This document shows, in pieces, positions 48,555 to 60,966 of a stretch of DNA of 64,000 nucleotides (the stretch's first letter is position 1; the number at the start of each line of letters is the position of its first letter). Source of the stretch: Floccularia luteovirens (lineage: Eukaryota > Basidiomycota > Agaricomycetes > Agaricales > Squamanitaceae); NCBI GenBank assembly GCA_009739215.1, contig VSJF01000006.1, positions 992,001 to 1,056,000 on the forward strand, in the 5' to 3' direction. The notes under the pieces are model-generated. The model did no database searches, was not told where the DNA came from, and saw nothing but the letters and a program-made list of their open reading frames with translations. The position numbers and the translations under genes were made by a program.

Positions 48555-50085
48555 AATCAGCATCAGAACAGCAGACCCAACCTTACCCCTCCTCTGGCTC
48601 ATTCATTTTATGCAATGGATACGAACTTGCGTCGGGTACGCACCTCGTTCTTTTGTTCTGATTTTTTTGCTTGTAAATATGCTTTTGTGTTCATTTTGCT
48701 ATCAGGTACATGTTATACATTCTCCGTATCTTGATATTGCACCATTTCGTTGCACCACTGTGATGTTTATCCATTACGACCACTTTACGAGATAACCCCG
48801 TTGCTTATATTGCCTATCCCAGCTATCGACAGTAGAAGTTTTGAAGAATCATTACCTATTCCCCGACTGGCATCAGTTCCGGAAGTGATGTCTAAGATCA
48901 CTATCAAATAAAAATCGTGCACTATTTATTTTCGGGATCATACGAATCATTCAATTGCACAACAATATTTGTGCTACCACTTCTACTTCTTTCTGATGCT
49001 CCATTGGTAACATTGCTAAAATTTAAAGAAATATACAGTCCGCTCAGAGTGCGTCATGAAAATTATTAACCCCTGCGACAAGGGCCGCAGTTTGGCTATC
49101 TGAGACCATTGCATGAGACAGGGCTCGTGTAACCGTTTGGTTTCAACAGCATAGAGTGGTTTGTCAGACGTTCAACATCAGTTAATCACAGTGATCGCAC
49201 CTCATACATCCGCGTTACAAAGTCTCTCTCCTAGGTTTTACGAACTGACGCAGATCTGTGAGTGACGTTTGTGGACAGGCACAAGAAAGAATAATCGGGG
49301 ACTAGCAACCTCCGTTCAACAGGGCCTACAATTCGTTGTTCAGAATTATCAGCCACCACTCCCAGATATTCGATCATGTCGCCACAGAGAATGGAAATCC
49401 CAACTAATATTTGTACGACATATACTTTACGTATGATGGCTCTAACCTACAGAAACTAGGCTCTCCAGACAGTAAATTCCGCCCACGGAACTAGCAAAAA
49501 AACACAAGTGTTCATTGATAATTCCTATTCGAACTCCGTACCCCGTCATCATGCGCAACCGAGCGCAACCGCCGCCCGTCGCCCGCTTTACTCGGAATCT
49601 CCGTGATCGCCGATACAAGTCGATCGATCAGGCCAGCTTGTAAAGTGCGGAAGAAAGAGTTTTGGGAAATTTTAAAATCACCATATGTGTTACCCCACAG
49701 ATCGGTAAAGTAGTTTGAGATGTTTGTGTATGTAGCCTTTAACCTTGCAAAGAATTGTGGTTTCGGCGAATGCGGAAGTGGTCATGTCTGTTGGGTGCAT
49801 GGTATTCTTGTTTTAACAAGAGACAATGCGCATGATGCTATCATAATATGGCCCTCATCTTCATTGATATTGGAGTTGAGAAGATTTTCCCTCTTTAAAC
49901 ACGGCATTCCTTCGGTTTCCAGCATATGTACTGAACCCAAGTATTGTCGGAACGTATTTACCGGACAGAAGCAAATTAAATCAAATTCAATGACGAGTCT
50001 CGGAATGTCTTCCGCTGCAAAACACGCTGATGGTCCAACGCATATGGCTGCTGAAAATCAGGTAGTCATGGAGTTCATTTGACGC
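48555..50085. other. Intergenic, no supported gene
   Basis: About 1.5 kb. A plus frame at 49720-50082 (120 codons) stops just before the T-run of the retroelement relic and shows no family resemblance. A 30-codon frame starting near 49552 is Arg/Pro-rich (MRNRAQPPPVARFTRN) and GC-rich against its surroundings, but is too short to call. Confidence 0.35.
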
Positions 50086-50900
50086 TTTTTTTTTGAATCC
50101 AGAAACACGATCATTGGGGCATGGCTCTATGGTGATCTTTACATGCAATGTACCGTTTAGATCATGGATGTTTTTGCAATAGTGTGATGACGGTGCTGTA
50201 TGGTCAATTCTATTTAGCTTCTTTATGTGTGCTGAGGATTTTAGCCTTATTTCGAATAGTTGTTTGCGACGCTTCTGCTTTAGGGCCGATTTGCTTATGG
50301 GGAGCCCTCTGTTGAGGAATGGCGTGTGTTTCTTGTTGTGAGACCTTCGGCTGCCCTTTTTGCTTCTTTATCTGCACGTTCGTTGCCTGGTATTCCCTTG
50401 TGTCCTAGTATCCACACGAATTCTAGCCTGATGAGAGGGTTAGTATGTAAAAAAGTTTTATTTCTATGTGTATCTGGTCAATTATTATAAGTGTTGACTG
50501 TATATCGTGGCTACGAGTTGCTTTGATGGCTGCTTCACTGTCTAGCATTACTGCTGCCGTTTCTATTTCCGGCGCTCTTTTGGTAAATTCAATGGCTAGG
50601 AGTATGCGTATACATTCCGCCTCGTAGACGGTGTGTTCTTCGGTACTGAGGTGGTAGTGCATTACTTGGGTTCGCGGAAGCCGTTGAACAGGACCGCTGA
50701 TGCGCCTATTTTCTCTTTATAGTCGAACCCGTCCGAGTCAGTATAGATCTTCACGTCGGGGTTCCTTGTTGCGTCCTTGCGGATGGCTGTGTCGATAGGG
50801 TCTATGGTATTTGACGCTTGGTTATCCACGTCGTTCTGATTGGAAACTACCGTTTGTCGAAAAATGATACCCTTCCGTCCCCATTCCGAAGCGAGAAAAA
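50086..50900 (-). mobile_element. 5'-truncated non-LTR retroelement relic (RNase H end with poly-A)
   Basis: Read on the minus strand, a broken frame shows an RNase H domain: VKIYTDSDGFDYKEKIGASA with the first Asp, then after a one-base shift MHYHLSTEEHTVYEAEC (the catalytic Glu). VMLDSEAAIKATRS (Asp) follows, then FVWILGHKGIPGNERADKEA with the final His and Asp. The motif set is typical of the RNase H at the 3' end of fungal LINE (Tad/I-like) elements. A run of nine T at 50086-50094 on the plus strand would be the poly-A tail. No reverse transcriptase lies upstream; the next sequence is the MFS transporter. Frame breaks show it is dead. An alternative is a stray RNase H gene fragment. Confidence 0.68.
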
Positions 50901-51177
50901 ACTCTGGACTTCATAACATTTTCACCATGCGATGACCTCGGCCATAGGAAAAGCTTGACATGATTCGTGTCTTTAAAGACCATCCTGGGATAGTCTTCCT
51001 TTCAACCAATCTGACCGGTATTGGAATCTTTCATGACCATGTTCGATGCTGCTCTAGTAACCAAGGATGACAATCCAATACAAAAATGCTCTGATATCAC
51101 TCTCCTCCCTAAATTTGAGGTTCGCTCGCATTTCCCTCCTTATCACGTATATCTCAAGCTAGTTTCTTTAAGGCTCC

Positions 51178-53249
51178 TTCGACACGTAATGCGGACAGAC
51201 ATCCCACCAATCACTCTAACTTGAAAAAATGGACTATCACGTTAATCATCTCGTTTTACACAATTCTTGTTTGTGAGTAATAAACCGATTTTTCTCTTTA
51301 AATTTGATTCATCATCATCATGACAGCTGCTTCCGCAACTTCATACAACTTGGGGGTTACTTCCATGATACGTGACTTACACTGCGCGCAGTTTCAGGCG
51401 ACGATAGGCTTGAGTTTGTATGCTTTCGGATTCGGAATATTTCCGCTCTTCACTTCCTCGTTCAGTGAGGAATTTGGTCGACAGCCATTATATATAGTTT
51501 CTTTGATTGGATATCTAGCAATGCACCTTGCTGTTGCTTTGTTAGTTGATCATCTTTTTATATCGGGTTACACTAATTCTGATTTCCATCATTTAGATCC
51601 ACAAATATACAAACTGTAATCATCGCTCGTGCTCTACAAGGTGGCTTCGGCTCGACTGGTGCCACAGTAGTTGCAGGTACCATTGCAGATATTTGGGAAC
51701 CTCATGAGTAAGTTCTTATACGAGTTTGTAAAAGCAGGATACTGACAAAATGAGTATAGGAGGGGACTGCCAATGTCAATGTTTTCCTTATTCGCTTTTG
51801 CTGGTAATGGCCTTGGAGCTGTTATAGGTGGCTGGATCGAGATGAACACTTCCCTTGCATGGCGGTGGATCCAATGGATCCAACTAATGTGCGTGAGCGT
51901 TCGAGATCCTTAGATATATGTGACTGAATACAACTATACAGTATTGGAGGAGTGTACTTTGTTCTGGTTTATGTCGTGATGGATGAGACTCGCCCTACAA
52001 ATGTTCGATTACACATTATGAAGAAACCGCAGAAAGAAATCAAAGAAGAAATATGTCATGTACACATCAAGAAGGATTCCCCCAGCCTCCGCGGGGTAAT
52101 TTGGGTTTCGTGTACACGACCAATGCGTAAGCAAGATTTTTGTTACTCTCGATCGCCGTCATAGCTAAAGGGTTGAATAGAGCTGTTAGTCACAGAGCCT
52201 ATTGTTTTCAGTGTTAGCGTAAGGACTTCGCGTCAATATGGAGTCTTTGTTATCTAAAAACTCCAAACCACTAGTTATGGATTGGCTTTGCTTGGGGTGT
52301 TTATTATTGCATCATCGAGTTCGTGTATCCCATCTTTTTTAATCTTACAAAGCTCACGGTTGGGCGCAGGTCCATTCCTATAGTTTTCAAAACTATACAT
52401 AATTTCAATACTGGTCAGGTAGGGATGGTGTATCTGACCATGTTGTAAGTCTAATATTTCACTTCAAATTACAATACTGCTCACGAGGCCAATCGTAGAA
52501 TTGGAGGCCTTCTTGGATTTATAACGAATTTCGCACAGGAAGCACTTTACAGGTATGTCGGTCCATTTAATTTATGACAATAGGTCATTACAAACATACA
52601 ACCTGCAGAAAACACCACGGAAATAAAGGCGTGGAAGCAAGATTATATTTATCATGTCTCGCTGGGGTTGTCTTTCCTTCATCGATGTTCATTTTTGCCT
52701 TCACTTCCACTCATGAAATCCACTGGATCGTTCCCATTATTGCACTGACAGTAAGTGAAGGCTGTAAATTTGCTAACAGAATTTTTGAATTTTTGCAGGT
52801 ATATATCTGGGCAACATTCACAATATACTTGGCAGTGTTCTCATATCTTGCTGACTGGTGAGCCGATAGTACGTCGTCGTATGAATTACTGATATTTACG
52901 GTGGCTTAGCTACGGTGTATACGCTTCGTCAGCTTGTGCGGGCCAGAGCCTTTTCCGTAAGACCGAACAACACGACAAACAGGGTGTGAGTTACTAATGT
53001 ACATATTCTTTGTAGGAAACACTATGGCGGGGATCTTCCCTCTATTCGCAGACCGCATGTTTGGAGCACTCGGCTTTAAGTGGTCAAACAGCCTTTTTGC
53101 GTGTATTGGGGCTGTGTTGAGTCCTGTGCCACTGGTATGACATACAGCAGTTCTTCTGATCTTGATATTAATATGTGCGGCGCGCCTAGATTTTGTTGCT
53201 CTATGGGACACGGCTTCGAAAAAGAAGCGCCTTTTCTTCCAAAGACTAG
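51178..53249 (+). CDS. MFS transporter, paralogue of the 29-31 kb transporter; 5' end unresolved
   Basis: The exon order and splice positions match the transporter at 29073-31457. From TM1 on the gene reads through intact: SASATSYNLGVTSMIRDLHC, LYAFGFGIFPLFTSSFSEEF, GRQPLYIVSLIGYL, ARALQGGFGSTGATVVAGTI, DIWEPHERGLPMSMFSLFAF, RWIQWIQLI, LWIGFAWGVYYCIIE, IGGLLGFITNFAQEALY, VYIWATFTIYLAVFSYLAD, ending LLYGTRLRKRSAFSSKD. The N-terminal cytosolic region is damaged. NADRHPTNHSNLKKWTI follows FDT only if one base near 51187 is removed, and a stop lies just upstream. I could not find the first exon or a convincing start; the frame at 51021-51224 may be a remnant. It may be a recent pseudogene or carry an assembly error. 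A retroelement relic lies directly upstream. Confidence 0.65.
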
Positions 53250-53672
53250 ATTGTTTCTACATGACCGGACATTGATTAGGGGTCTAGTATGAATACGATA
53301 TTTGGTGCTGCACGCACCAACTTCCAAATCTACCCTTACTATAGATTCGAAATGTTTCCGATATGCTCAACGAGGCTGACATCGTGTGCATTGATGTTAG
53401 TGCAACACGCCACAACAAGGCACATCTGCTGTCAGATCATCATCGACAGCACATAACTTAGACTCATGTTGAATGTTTAAAATACTGTTGGATTACTTTA
53501 CTCGTCAAGAATTAGAGAAATTACATTGTGTGATGTGCAATGTTGATGGAGCGAAATTAACTGCTATTTTGGAATAGCCACGATCATGATGCATGACAAT
53601 TTGGTTCACTCCGACTAGTAACCTTCGTATTCAATGTGGTAACGATGCGATTTTTAGACGCTTGCCCACATC
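53250..53672. other. Intergenic, no gene
   Basis: 423 bp between the second transporter and APP1, holding the first gene's 3' flank and the second gene's promoter. Nothing distinctive was recognised. Confidence 0.45.
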
Positions 53673-56242
53673 ATGTCTGAAAACATGCCCTCATGGAAAC
53701 ACCTGTCTTCGGCAGGTTCTCGAATCTCAAATGCCAAAGACTACATTATTCACCGAGACTTCAAGTCTGTAATATCGCGGCCATCTGGGCACGATGTCCA
53801 CTCGACAGAACCCCAAGTACGTCCTGGGCTTGGCTGGAAAGCATGGGCAGAGCAAAAGATAAGATTCGGAAAGCGGGGTAGTGAGGACGGCGTAGTGCTG
53901 GCTAGGGATGTAATCCACTTGTTTCCTGGTTGGGCTGTTCGAAGATATCCAAGTAACAGTGCTGTTAATCAAGGCGGTAGGGCTTATTACTTCCAATTGT
54001 TGCTACCCACTTAGACTCCACCAGCTCCTGTGCCCTTCGAAGTGGAAGTATTCGTGTCGGGATTTGCGAATAACCAACGATTGCACGAGCAAGCTAGTCG
54101 GTCACAAAAGGCGTTGCTACGCCTTGCAAAAGGTTTTGGCTGGATTCTTGTGCCATAAATGTAATTACTGATTTGATTTTGCAGGATTTGCCTCGCTACC
54201 GAAACTTTCTTCCAGCATAAAAGAAGCTGCTGTTGATGCTGTTCTACCTAAAACTATACGGCTTTCGCCTTCCACCGAAGAATTACTCTCAAAAGTAAAA
54301 TTACCCCCGCGACCGACCGAAATTTCTGAGGACTATGAAATTGAGGTACTAGATCGACATTTCCAACGCCTAAAGGACATGGACCACTCCGGATCATCCT
54401 CGCCAGCCTCCGTTTCGCCTCAAGCTTCTTCTTATGACCTACCTTCTACCATCCCAACGAATGAACATACTGCTACCTCTGTATCTAATGAATTGTCACC
54501 TGAAGTCTTACGCAGACTCCACAAAAACCTCGAGTCGCGAATGCAACTCTTTTGGTCATCTGCCCTATCAAATCGCACCATTCGTCTAGATCTATTTGCT
54601 TCATGTCACCAAACACCACAAACACTGGGTTCTTCAATAAATGATAATGGCTACTGGTCTGGAGATGAGCAAAACCCTGAGTATGATGATGATAACAAGC
54701 CCTTAGCTTCGCAGGTCGTCGTCACAGCCCCAGATGGAAGTTTTCAGTCCAGATTCAAAGTGAATTGGGATCACCTTTGTCAACATCCTACTGCATTGCA
54801 TATAGCGTTCGGGGAACCTATACAGGAACACGATTTGATTGTTGTTGCCAGCTTGCATCCTGCAACACCCATAGAACCCTCATCCGACCAGCTTCCAGAG
54901 ATTGGAGACCAACTTCGGCACATGCATAAATGTAAACGCAAGACACCTAATAGATGTAACCCAGACAATACACCCGCTATTATAAGAATCCCAATCTCAC
55001 ACAGTCCTATCCGTGTCATCTCCGATATAGATGATACCGTCAAATTGTCAAATATTCTGAGTGGTGCAAGAGTAGTCTTTCACAATGTATTCGTCAAGGA
55101 CTTGCAAGACAACATCATTCCTGGAATGGGCGAGTGGTATACAAGTATGTGGAAAAAGGGTGTCAGGTTCCATTATGTGGTAAGAAATTTTATAGTATTT
55201 ATCATTACCTTATTCATTGATAACTTGTAGTCGAATGGACCTTTCGAAGTTTTACCCATCCTCAACGAGTTTTTTAAGATTTCTCAACTACCTCCAGGTG
55301 AGTAGCTATTCATTCCTTCTGATTCAAAGAATTCAATGACAACCACTATTGCACAGGTTCAATAAAGCTAAAATCATACGCTGGGCGTTCTTTATTCAAT
55401 GGTCTTCTGTCCGCACCCGCAACGCGGAAACGTGCAGGAGTACTTGATATATTGGAATCTTTCCCTAATTCTCGTTTTATCCTAATTGGTGATACAGGCG
55501 AACAAGACTTGGAGCTTTACGCTGAGTATGCCTTCCACACAATCTCTAACACTTTAAACTCATTCCTGGTGGACTTAGCATCGCACGCAATTACCCGGAA
55601 CGTATTCTGGGCGTTTTCATTCGTGATGCTGATACAGGGGATTGTTTAGATGATCCGACAGGTTGGAAGGTTCTGGGTGCCACTGGAACTACATTTGGGT
55701 CACCCGAAGCAGATATCCCAAAATCCAAAACGCGATTTTCCGATGTGTGGAGCATGAGGAAGAATTCCTCGAAGACCTCATTATCTGTCTCACCTTCAAA
55801 AACGCCTAACGCCATTGATCACATCACTAGTAGTCCATTCACCGAAGAACCTGCAGACTCGACACATGGTGACAACAATGCTACACCTAACTCCGAGTCT
55901 GCGAACACTCTCAGACCACCGTATCCCGTACATCCACCAAGGAGTTCCTCATTCCCTCGGTTTATTAATCGACCCCCTGAACCTATAGCTCCCCCCACTA
56001 CATCCGCGTTATCAAGTTCCTTCAGATCAACGCAAACTAGTTTATCCTCTTCGTCCACTACTTCCTCGGGAAGCAAAGTAGTACTAAGTGAGGCGGAGAA
56101 AAGAAGGCTTGATTTGCAAGCCCGGGTATACAGAGCAAGAACGCAAATGCCCAGTCATGTGTTCCTAAGAATCTTCAAGGACCCCACAGAGTGCGGAGAA
56201 GTTGAAGAGTTGCTGGAAAGGGAGAAAAGTGGTATGATATGA
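53673..56242 (+). CDS. APP1: App1-type phosphatidate phosphatase (DUF2183)
   Basis: App1 is a Mg-dependent phosphatidate phosphatase of cortical actin patches, acting in endocytosis. The ATG at 53673 (MSENMPSWKHLSSAGSRISN) leads to VIHLFPGWAVRRYP. After an intron come PVPFEVEVFVSGFANNQRL and SQKALLRLAKGFASLPKLSS. A middle region gives DGSFQSRFKVNWDHL. The catalytic HAD-like motif DIDDTVKLSNILSGARVVFH (DxDxT) lies at about 55026. Downstream the conserved blocks GMGEWYTSMWKKGVRFHYV, SNGPFEVLPILNEFF, SIKLKSYAGRSLFNGLL and SFPNSRFILIGDTGEQDLEL follow. A spliced intron at about 55525-55580 gives YADIARNYPERILGVFIRDA. The C-terminus is Ser/Pro-rich with SH3-ligand-like stretches (PPYPVHPPRSSSFPRF). 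All catalytic residues are present and no frame break was found. Confidence 0.93.
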
Positions 56243-56551
56243 TCCCCGGATCGAAGACTAAATTTTTTTTCTTTCGTATTCGTATTTGACAGATTGCCCC
56301 CCGAAGGAATGTTTGTATTGTATCACTAAGTTACCTATAAATTACCAGCTTTATTGTATGTTTACCTCTAATACAAGTAACACCATTTTTACTCTCTTCC
56401 ATTGTACTGTACTTAAAAATTTGACATATCACTCTATTCGGTGTTTGCAGTTCGGATCACGAATCACACAAAACAAAAACAAGACCATAGAAAAGACTTC
56501 GAAAGTTCTTCATGTTTAGATAAAATCTACATATCACTGTGCGGATGGCCC

Positions 56552-58363
56552 ATGGAACAACCTGAAGACTTCCGTCAAGGCATAGAGCGTAGCGGACTCC
56601 TGTCCCTCGCTACCGAACTCGTGCTAGCGATATTCAGCTCTCTAGATCTCCGAGATGTCTTGATGCTACGACAGGTACCAGTTTTCATTCTATTTCAAAT
56701 ATTTCTTGCGACACAAATTTATATTAGACGTGCAAGACGCTCTTCCAGATATCTAATGAACCAACAATATGGGCTTCATTATTACAAGATCAAGCATATA
56801 ACCTACCCATCCCACAACTTACGAAGCGAGAGTCATCCGATGAGCGCTCAAGCTCAGGACCCTCGTATCTAGAACTTGTGGTAAAATCTATGTATCTTAT
56901 TGGACATCTTTGGCCTCGACGTAGAACGAAAAGACCCTACAAGTTGGAAGGTATGGTGGGTAAGACTCTACTTGGTCTCCAGGTCTTCCAGGACAGGTGG
57001 CTGCTTGTTGTGTACTCAGAAGGCCTGATATATCTCTGGGATATCCATACCCGTCAATTCTCTTCAAATTTCACGAGCACCTCTGGTTGGAATACATCTG
57101 AATCTCATCTTTTTTCAAGTTACAATCTAGGATGTGGCAGATGGACGTCATACACGGCTTGCCTCAACTCCTCGAACACAGAACTATTTGTTGCAATCAC
57201 TCGTGCGATAACGTGAGTTGTATACTCCTTTCTCTTCTCGTGAATCCTAACCATTTCTTATAGTCCATGCTGTACCAAGATATACAGAATCGGCCTCTCG
57301 CACCAGGAAGGCCCGGATTCTGTTAACGGGTCCAACGACTTCCAGTTGATACAAACAATTCACACCAGCTCACCAGAAAGTGTCAGAGCATTGGAACCAA
57401 CACACAATATATTGGCATTATCATTGACAAGTTCAGTGGAGTTGATAAGTTGGTCAGGGGAAGACTCTGAAAAGACTAGTGTTCGTCTCCATGGACAAAC
57501 AGATGATTTAGAAGATTTGGTTAGTAATTTCTCAGAGCAGGTGTATATTGACTTACACGGATCATCAGTGGAACGGGATACTGGCTGTGCGATTTTCGGG
57601 TCCTTTCATCTTGCTATTCAAACCTCGATCAATAGAATTACACCATTATGCTTCCATAATTGACCCTACAATTTCTAGCTTTCCCAATCTTAAGCATCGG
57701 TTCACCTCCAATACATTCAGAAATGTGACTATATCATCTTGCCAAAACACTGTAGTCGCTGGAGTTTCGAGATACGTTATGACTCTTTTCGCATACGACA
57801 TCCTCCGTGGTCTTTGCCATTACACGATAACTGTGACCGTTCCGGGGGCAATGGCTGGGGTCAACGTATCTGACATTATACCGGAGCTTTCTGTTGCCCT
57901 CACAGGGCTCTACGATATGTCAGATCCCAGCAACACTCTTCTTCTGTGGAATCAGCGCGACATGCCCATGACACCCAGTGGGCATAGCTCCGGTGTTCGA
58001 AATGGTTTTGTGAGCGCTCATGCATTAGGCCCACAAGGAAAGAGAGCAGTCTGGGTACAGAGGAGGCGCGAAACCACAGAAAGGGAAATACTAGTATGGG
58101 GGAAAGGTGTCACGGAGAATTCTCCCTCACTTGATGACGAATCTGAAGGAGCTAGTATTTTTGCTATCACAAAGTGTATGGTATATTTCGTTTCTTCCTA
58201 CGACCTGAGAGGTATGCGATCATGTTATTTGTATGGATTAGACCTGATTATGATTATTGCTGTAGATGATGTGACCCATTGTGCTCTGGGCGAGGTGAAC
58301 GGTCTTATCATACTGGGAAATAGATCAGGAGAGGTTTTTATCCTTGAACTGAATGATACATGA
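56552..58363 (+). CDS. F-box protein with WD40-like beta-propeller body
   Basis: The start at 56552 gives MEQPEDFRQGIERSGLLSLA and the F-box TELVLAIFSSLDLRDVLMLR, which splices to QTCKTLFQISNEPTIWASLL. The frame is open upstream to 56441 but without support. The body carries weak WD-type blades: FQDRWLLVVYSEGLIYLWDI, SPESVRALEPTHNILALSLT, VELISWSGED, NGILAVRFSGPFILLFK, AGVSRYVMTLFAYDI and GLIILGNRSGEVFILELNDT at the end. Five or more short introns join in frame. It probably serves as a substrate receptor of an SCF ligase, which is inferred from the F-box. The 309 bp between APP1 and this gene hold its promoter and no other feature. Substrates are unknown. Confidence 0.8.
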
Positions 58364-58599
58364 TAGCTAGCAATGATTCTGATTCTATGTATAATGTTGA
58401 TCTTGTATTACCCTGCTTTTCCTGGATCTTCTGGATGAATGGTGGAGAACAAACTATTGCGAATCATATGAAAACATTTCATAATCTAATCTAATCTTTC
58501 CGATTGTGATAAGCAGTTTTTGACTTGGATGTCTGTACTTTTTTTCCAGGCAAACTCCTCAAGTTTTCTGCGACACATTCGCATCTCAGTAGCTTGCAC

Positions 58600-60780
58600 A
58601 TGTCTCAAGCAATAGGTTTGCACAACATGTAGAATCCATGGGGCATTATTGAATAAAATCTTCAGCTCTGCTATCGGTTTACGACAAGACCGACCTGCTC
58701 GATCTTGCTCAGGGACTTCATAATGCAGGAGTTCGTTTGCTTGGTTCTGGTGGAACTGCAAAAAAGATCAGGGATTCAGGGATTCCTATCCAGTAAGCAC
58801 TGCGCACATATTCTGAGCTTGAATCATACTTACATCAAGCACCATCAGAGATGTTTCGGATATCACTAAAGCACCAGAGATGCTTGGTGGAAGAGTAAAG
58901 ACACTCCATCCAGCAGTACATGGTGGTATGTAAAATAAAATGAGCTGGTTTCTTTATGACTATTTCTTTAATCCAGGGATTCTTGCCCGTTCGATACCCT
59001 CCGATGAGAAAGATCTAAAAGATCAAGGAATTGCGCCTATATCGATCGTTGTTTGCAACCTCTACCCCTTTACATCCACTATATCTAAGCCAAATTGCAC
59101 TTTGGCAGATGCAGTTGAGGAAATCGATATTGGGGGAGTAACTCTGTTGCGCGCGGCTGCAAAAAATCATGACCGGCTATCAGTTCTGTCTGACCCAAAA
59201 GACTATAAAGCATTCCTCGATGCATGGAAAAGGGGAAACGGTGACGTCGGACAAAGCCTTAAGAAACATCTTGCACTGAAGGCATTCGAAATGACTGCAC
59301 AGTATGATGAAGCCATCAGTGGATACTTCAGGGAACAATATGCCTCCTCCGATTTACCAGCAGACAGGTTGGTCGGCCCCATACAGAGAACGCCATTGAG
59401 ATACGGCGCAAATCCGCATCAGAAACCTGCTCAAGCATACGTTACAGAAGGCGAACTTCCGTTCAAGGGCAAGTTCTCATCGAAACACCAGTTTCAGGTT
59501 TGGTCCACTGACAGTGTGCTCTTAGCTCTGTGCGGATCTCCAGGATACATCAACCTTCTGGACGCACTGAATTCCTACGCCCTCGTGAAAGAGCTACAGG
59601 AGGCTTTGAATCTCCCTGCAGCGGCATCTTTCAAGCATGTTTCCCCTGCTGGAGCTGCTGTAGGGCTCGAACTCGATGAGACAGAAAAGAAAGTTTATGG
59701 TGTCGATGATTTGAAAGAGCCTCTTACCCCCCTCGCATCTGCGTATGCTCGCGCTCGTGGTAATGATTTCGATCACTCGAGTATATGCGCCTTTTCTGAA
59801 CCATCCGTGTTATAGGAGCTGATAGAATGTCTTCTTTTGGGGATTTCATTGCACTCTCCGCACCTTGCGACCTCGCCACGGCACGGATTATCTCTAGAGA
59901 AGTATCAGATGGCATCATCGCCCCTGGATACTCCGAAGCAGCACTTGAGGTACTGAAGAAAAAGAAAGGTGGAAGCTATTGCGTCCTTCAGGTACCGACT
60001 CAACAATAAAAACTACTATCTTCACACTCAGATATAAATCACAGATAGATCCTGCATACAGTCCCCCAGATGTGGAAACAAAACAAGTATTTGGTGTTTA
60101 CTTGAGACAAAAGAGAAATGACAGTAAAGTTGAAGCCGAACTATTCAAAAACACAGTCACGAAGAATAAAGAGGTTCGTTGAAGACAACTGCTATGAATT
60201 CTAATTTAAGTAATGTGACCATGTTTAGCTCCCTGCATCCGCTGTTACAGACCTAATTGTGGCCACCTTGGCACTCAAGTACACTCAATCAAACAGTGTG
60301 GCATATGCTTTCCATGGATCCATCATCGGGATTGGTGCTGGTCAGCAATCTCGGATCCATTGCACACGTCTTGCAGGTAGTAAAGCTGATCTTTGGTGGT
60401 TGCGCCACCACTCTCGCGTCCTTGCCCTTCCCTTCAAGAAAGGTGTTAAGCGTGCAGAAAAGGCGAACGCAATTGACTTGTATGTGAGTGGGGAAGAACT
60501 AGAGGGAGGAGAAAAGGAACATTGGGAAGGCTTGTTTGAAGGTCCAGTCCAAAGTCTTACCGCCGCTGAACGAAAAGACTGGGCTAGTAAATTGGAAGAT
60601 GTTGCGTGCTCAAGTGATGCATTCTTCCCTTTCCCCGATAACGTGCATAGGGCCCGAAAGAGTGGAGTCAGATACCTAGCTGCTCCCAGTGGCAGCGTCA
60701 TGGACCAAGAATGTATCAAGGCTGCAGACGAACATGGAATGGTGTTCTCGCATACAAATTTACGATTATTCCACCACTAG
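58600..60780 (+). CDS. ADE16/17: Bifunctional AICAR transformylase / IMP cyclohydrolase
   Basis: It catalyses the last two steps of IMP synthesis. The first coding exon is only 16 nt (58600-58615, MSQAI) and splices to [20 protein letters not shown]. The cyclohydrolase domain has [46 protein letters not shown] and [18 protein letters not shown]. The transformylase domain has [31 protein letters not shown], the catalytic Lys-His in [25 protein letters not shown] and a C-terminal block with [20 protein letters not shown]; it ends NLRLFHH. Between LPFK and [12 protein letters not shown] lies a 57-nt GC-AG intron (59469-59525). If retained it would add 19 residues in frame. The last intron ends before [20 protein letters not shown]. 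The gene is complete and well supported. Confidence 0.96.
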
Positions 60781-60966
60781 ATCTGACAAAAAAAGGAATG
60801 GTTATAATCATTAACAAATTAACGTGTACTTGTATCATTTAGGTTGTTATAATCTTAAGTTGCGGGTTTCTGTTAGTGCCTTGTCTTGCCGTACGAGCAA
60901 CTTAAGATATAGGAATTATTTACAAGCCACTGGCAAAATATATAAAAGCGATAGCTCCCTCCAAGT

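Noticed and set aside
49720..50082. 120-codon plus frame before the retroelement relic
   Set aside because: No motif, no neighbours suggesting function; it ends at the T-run and is probably chance.
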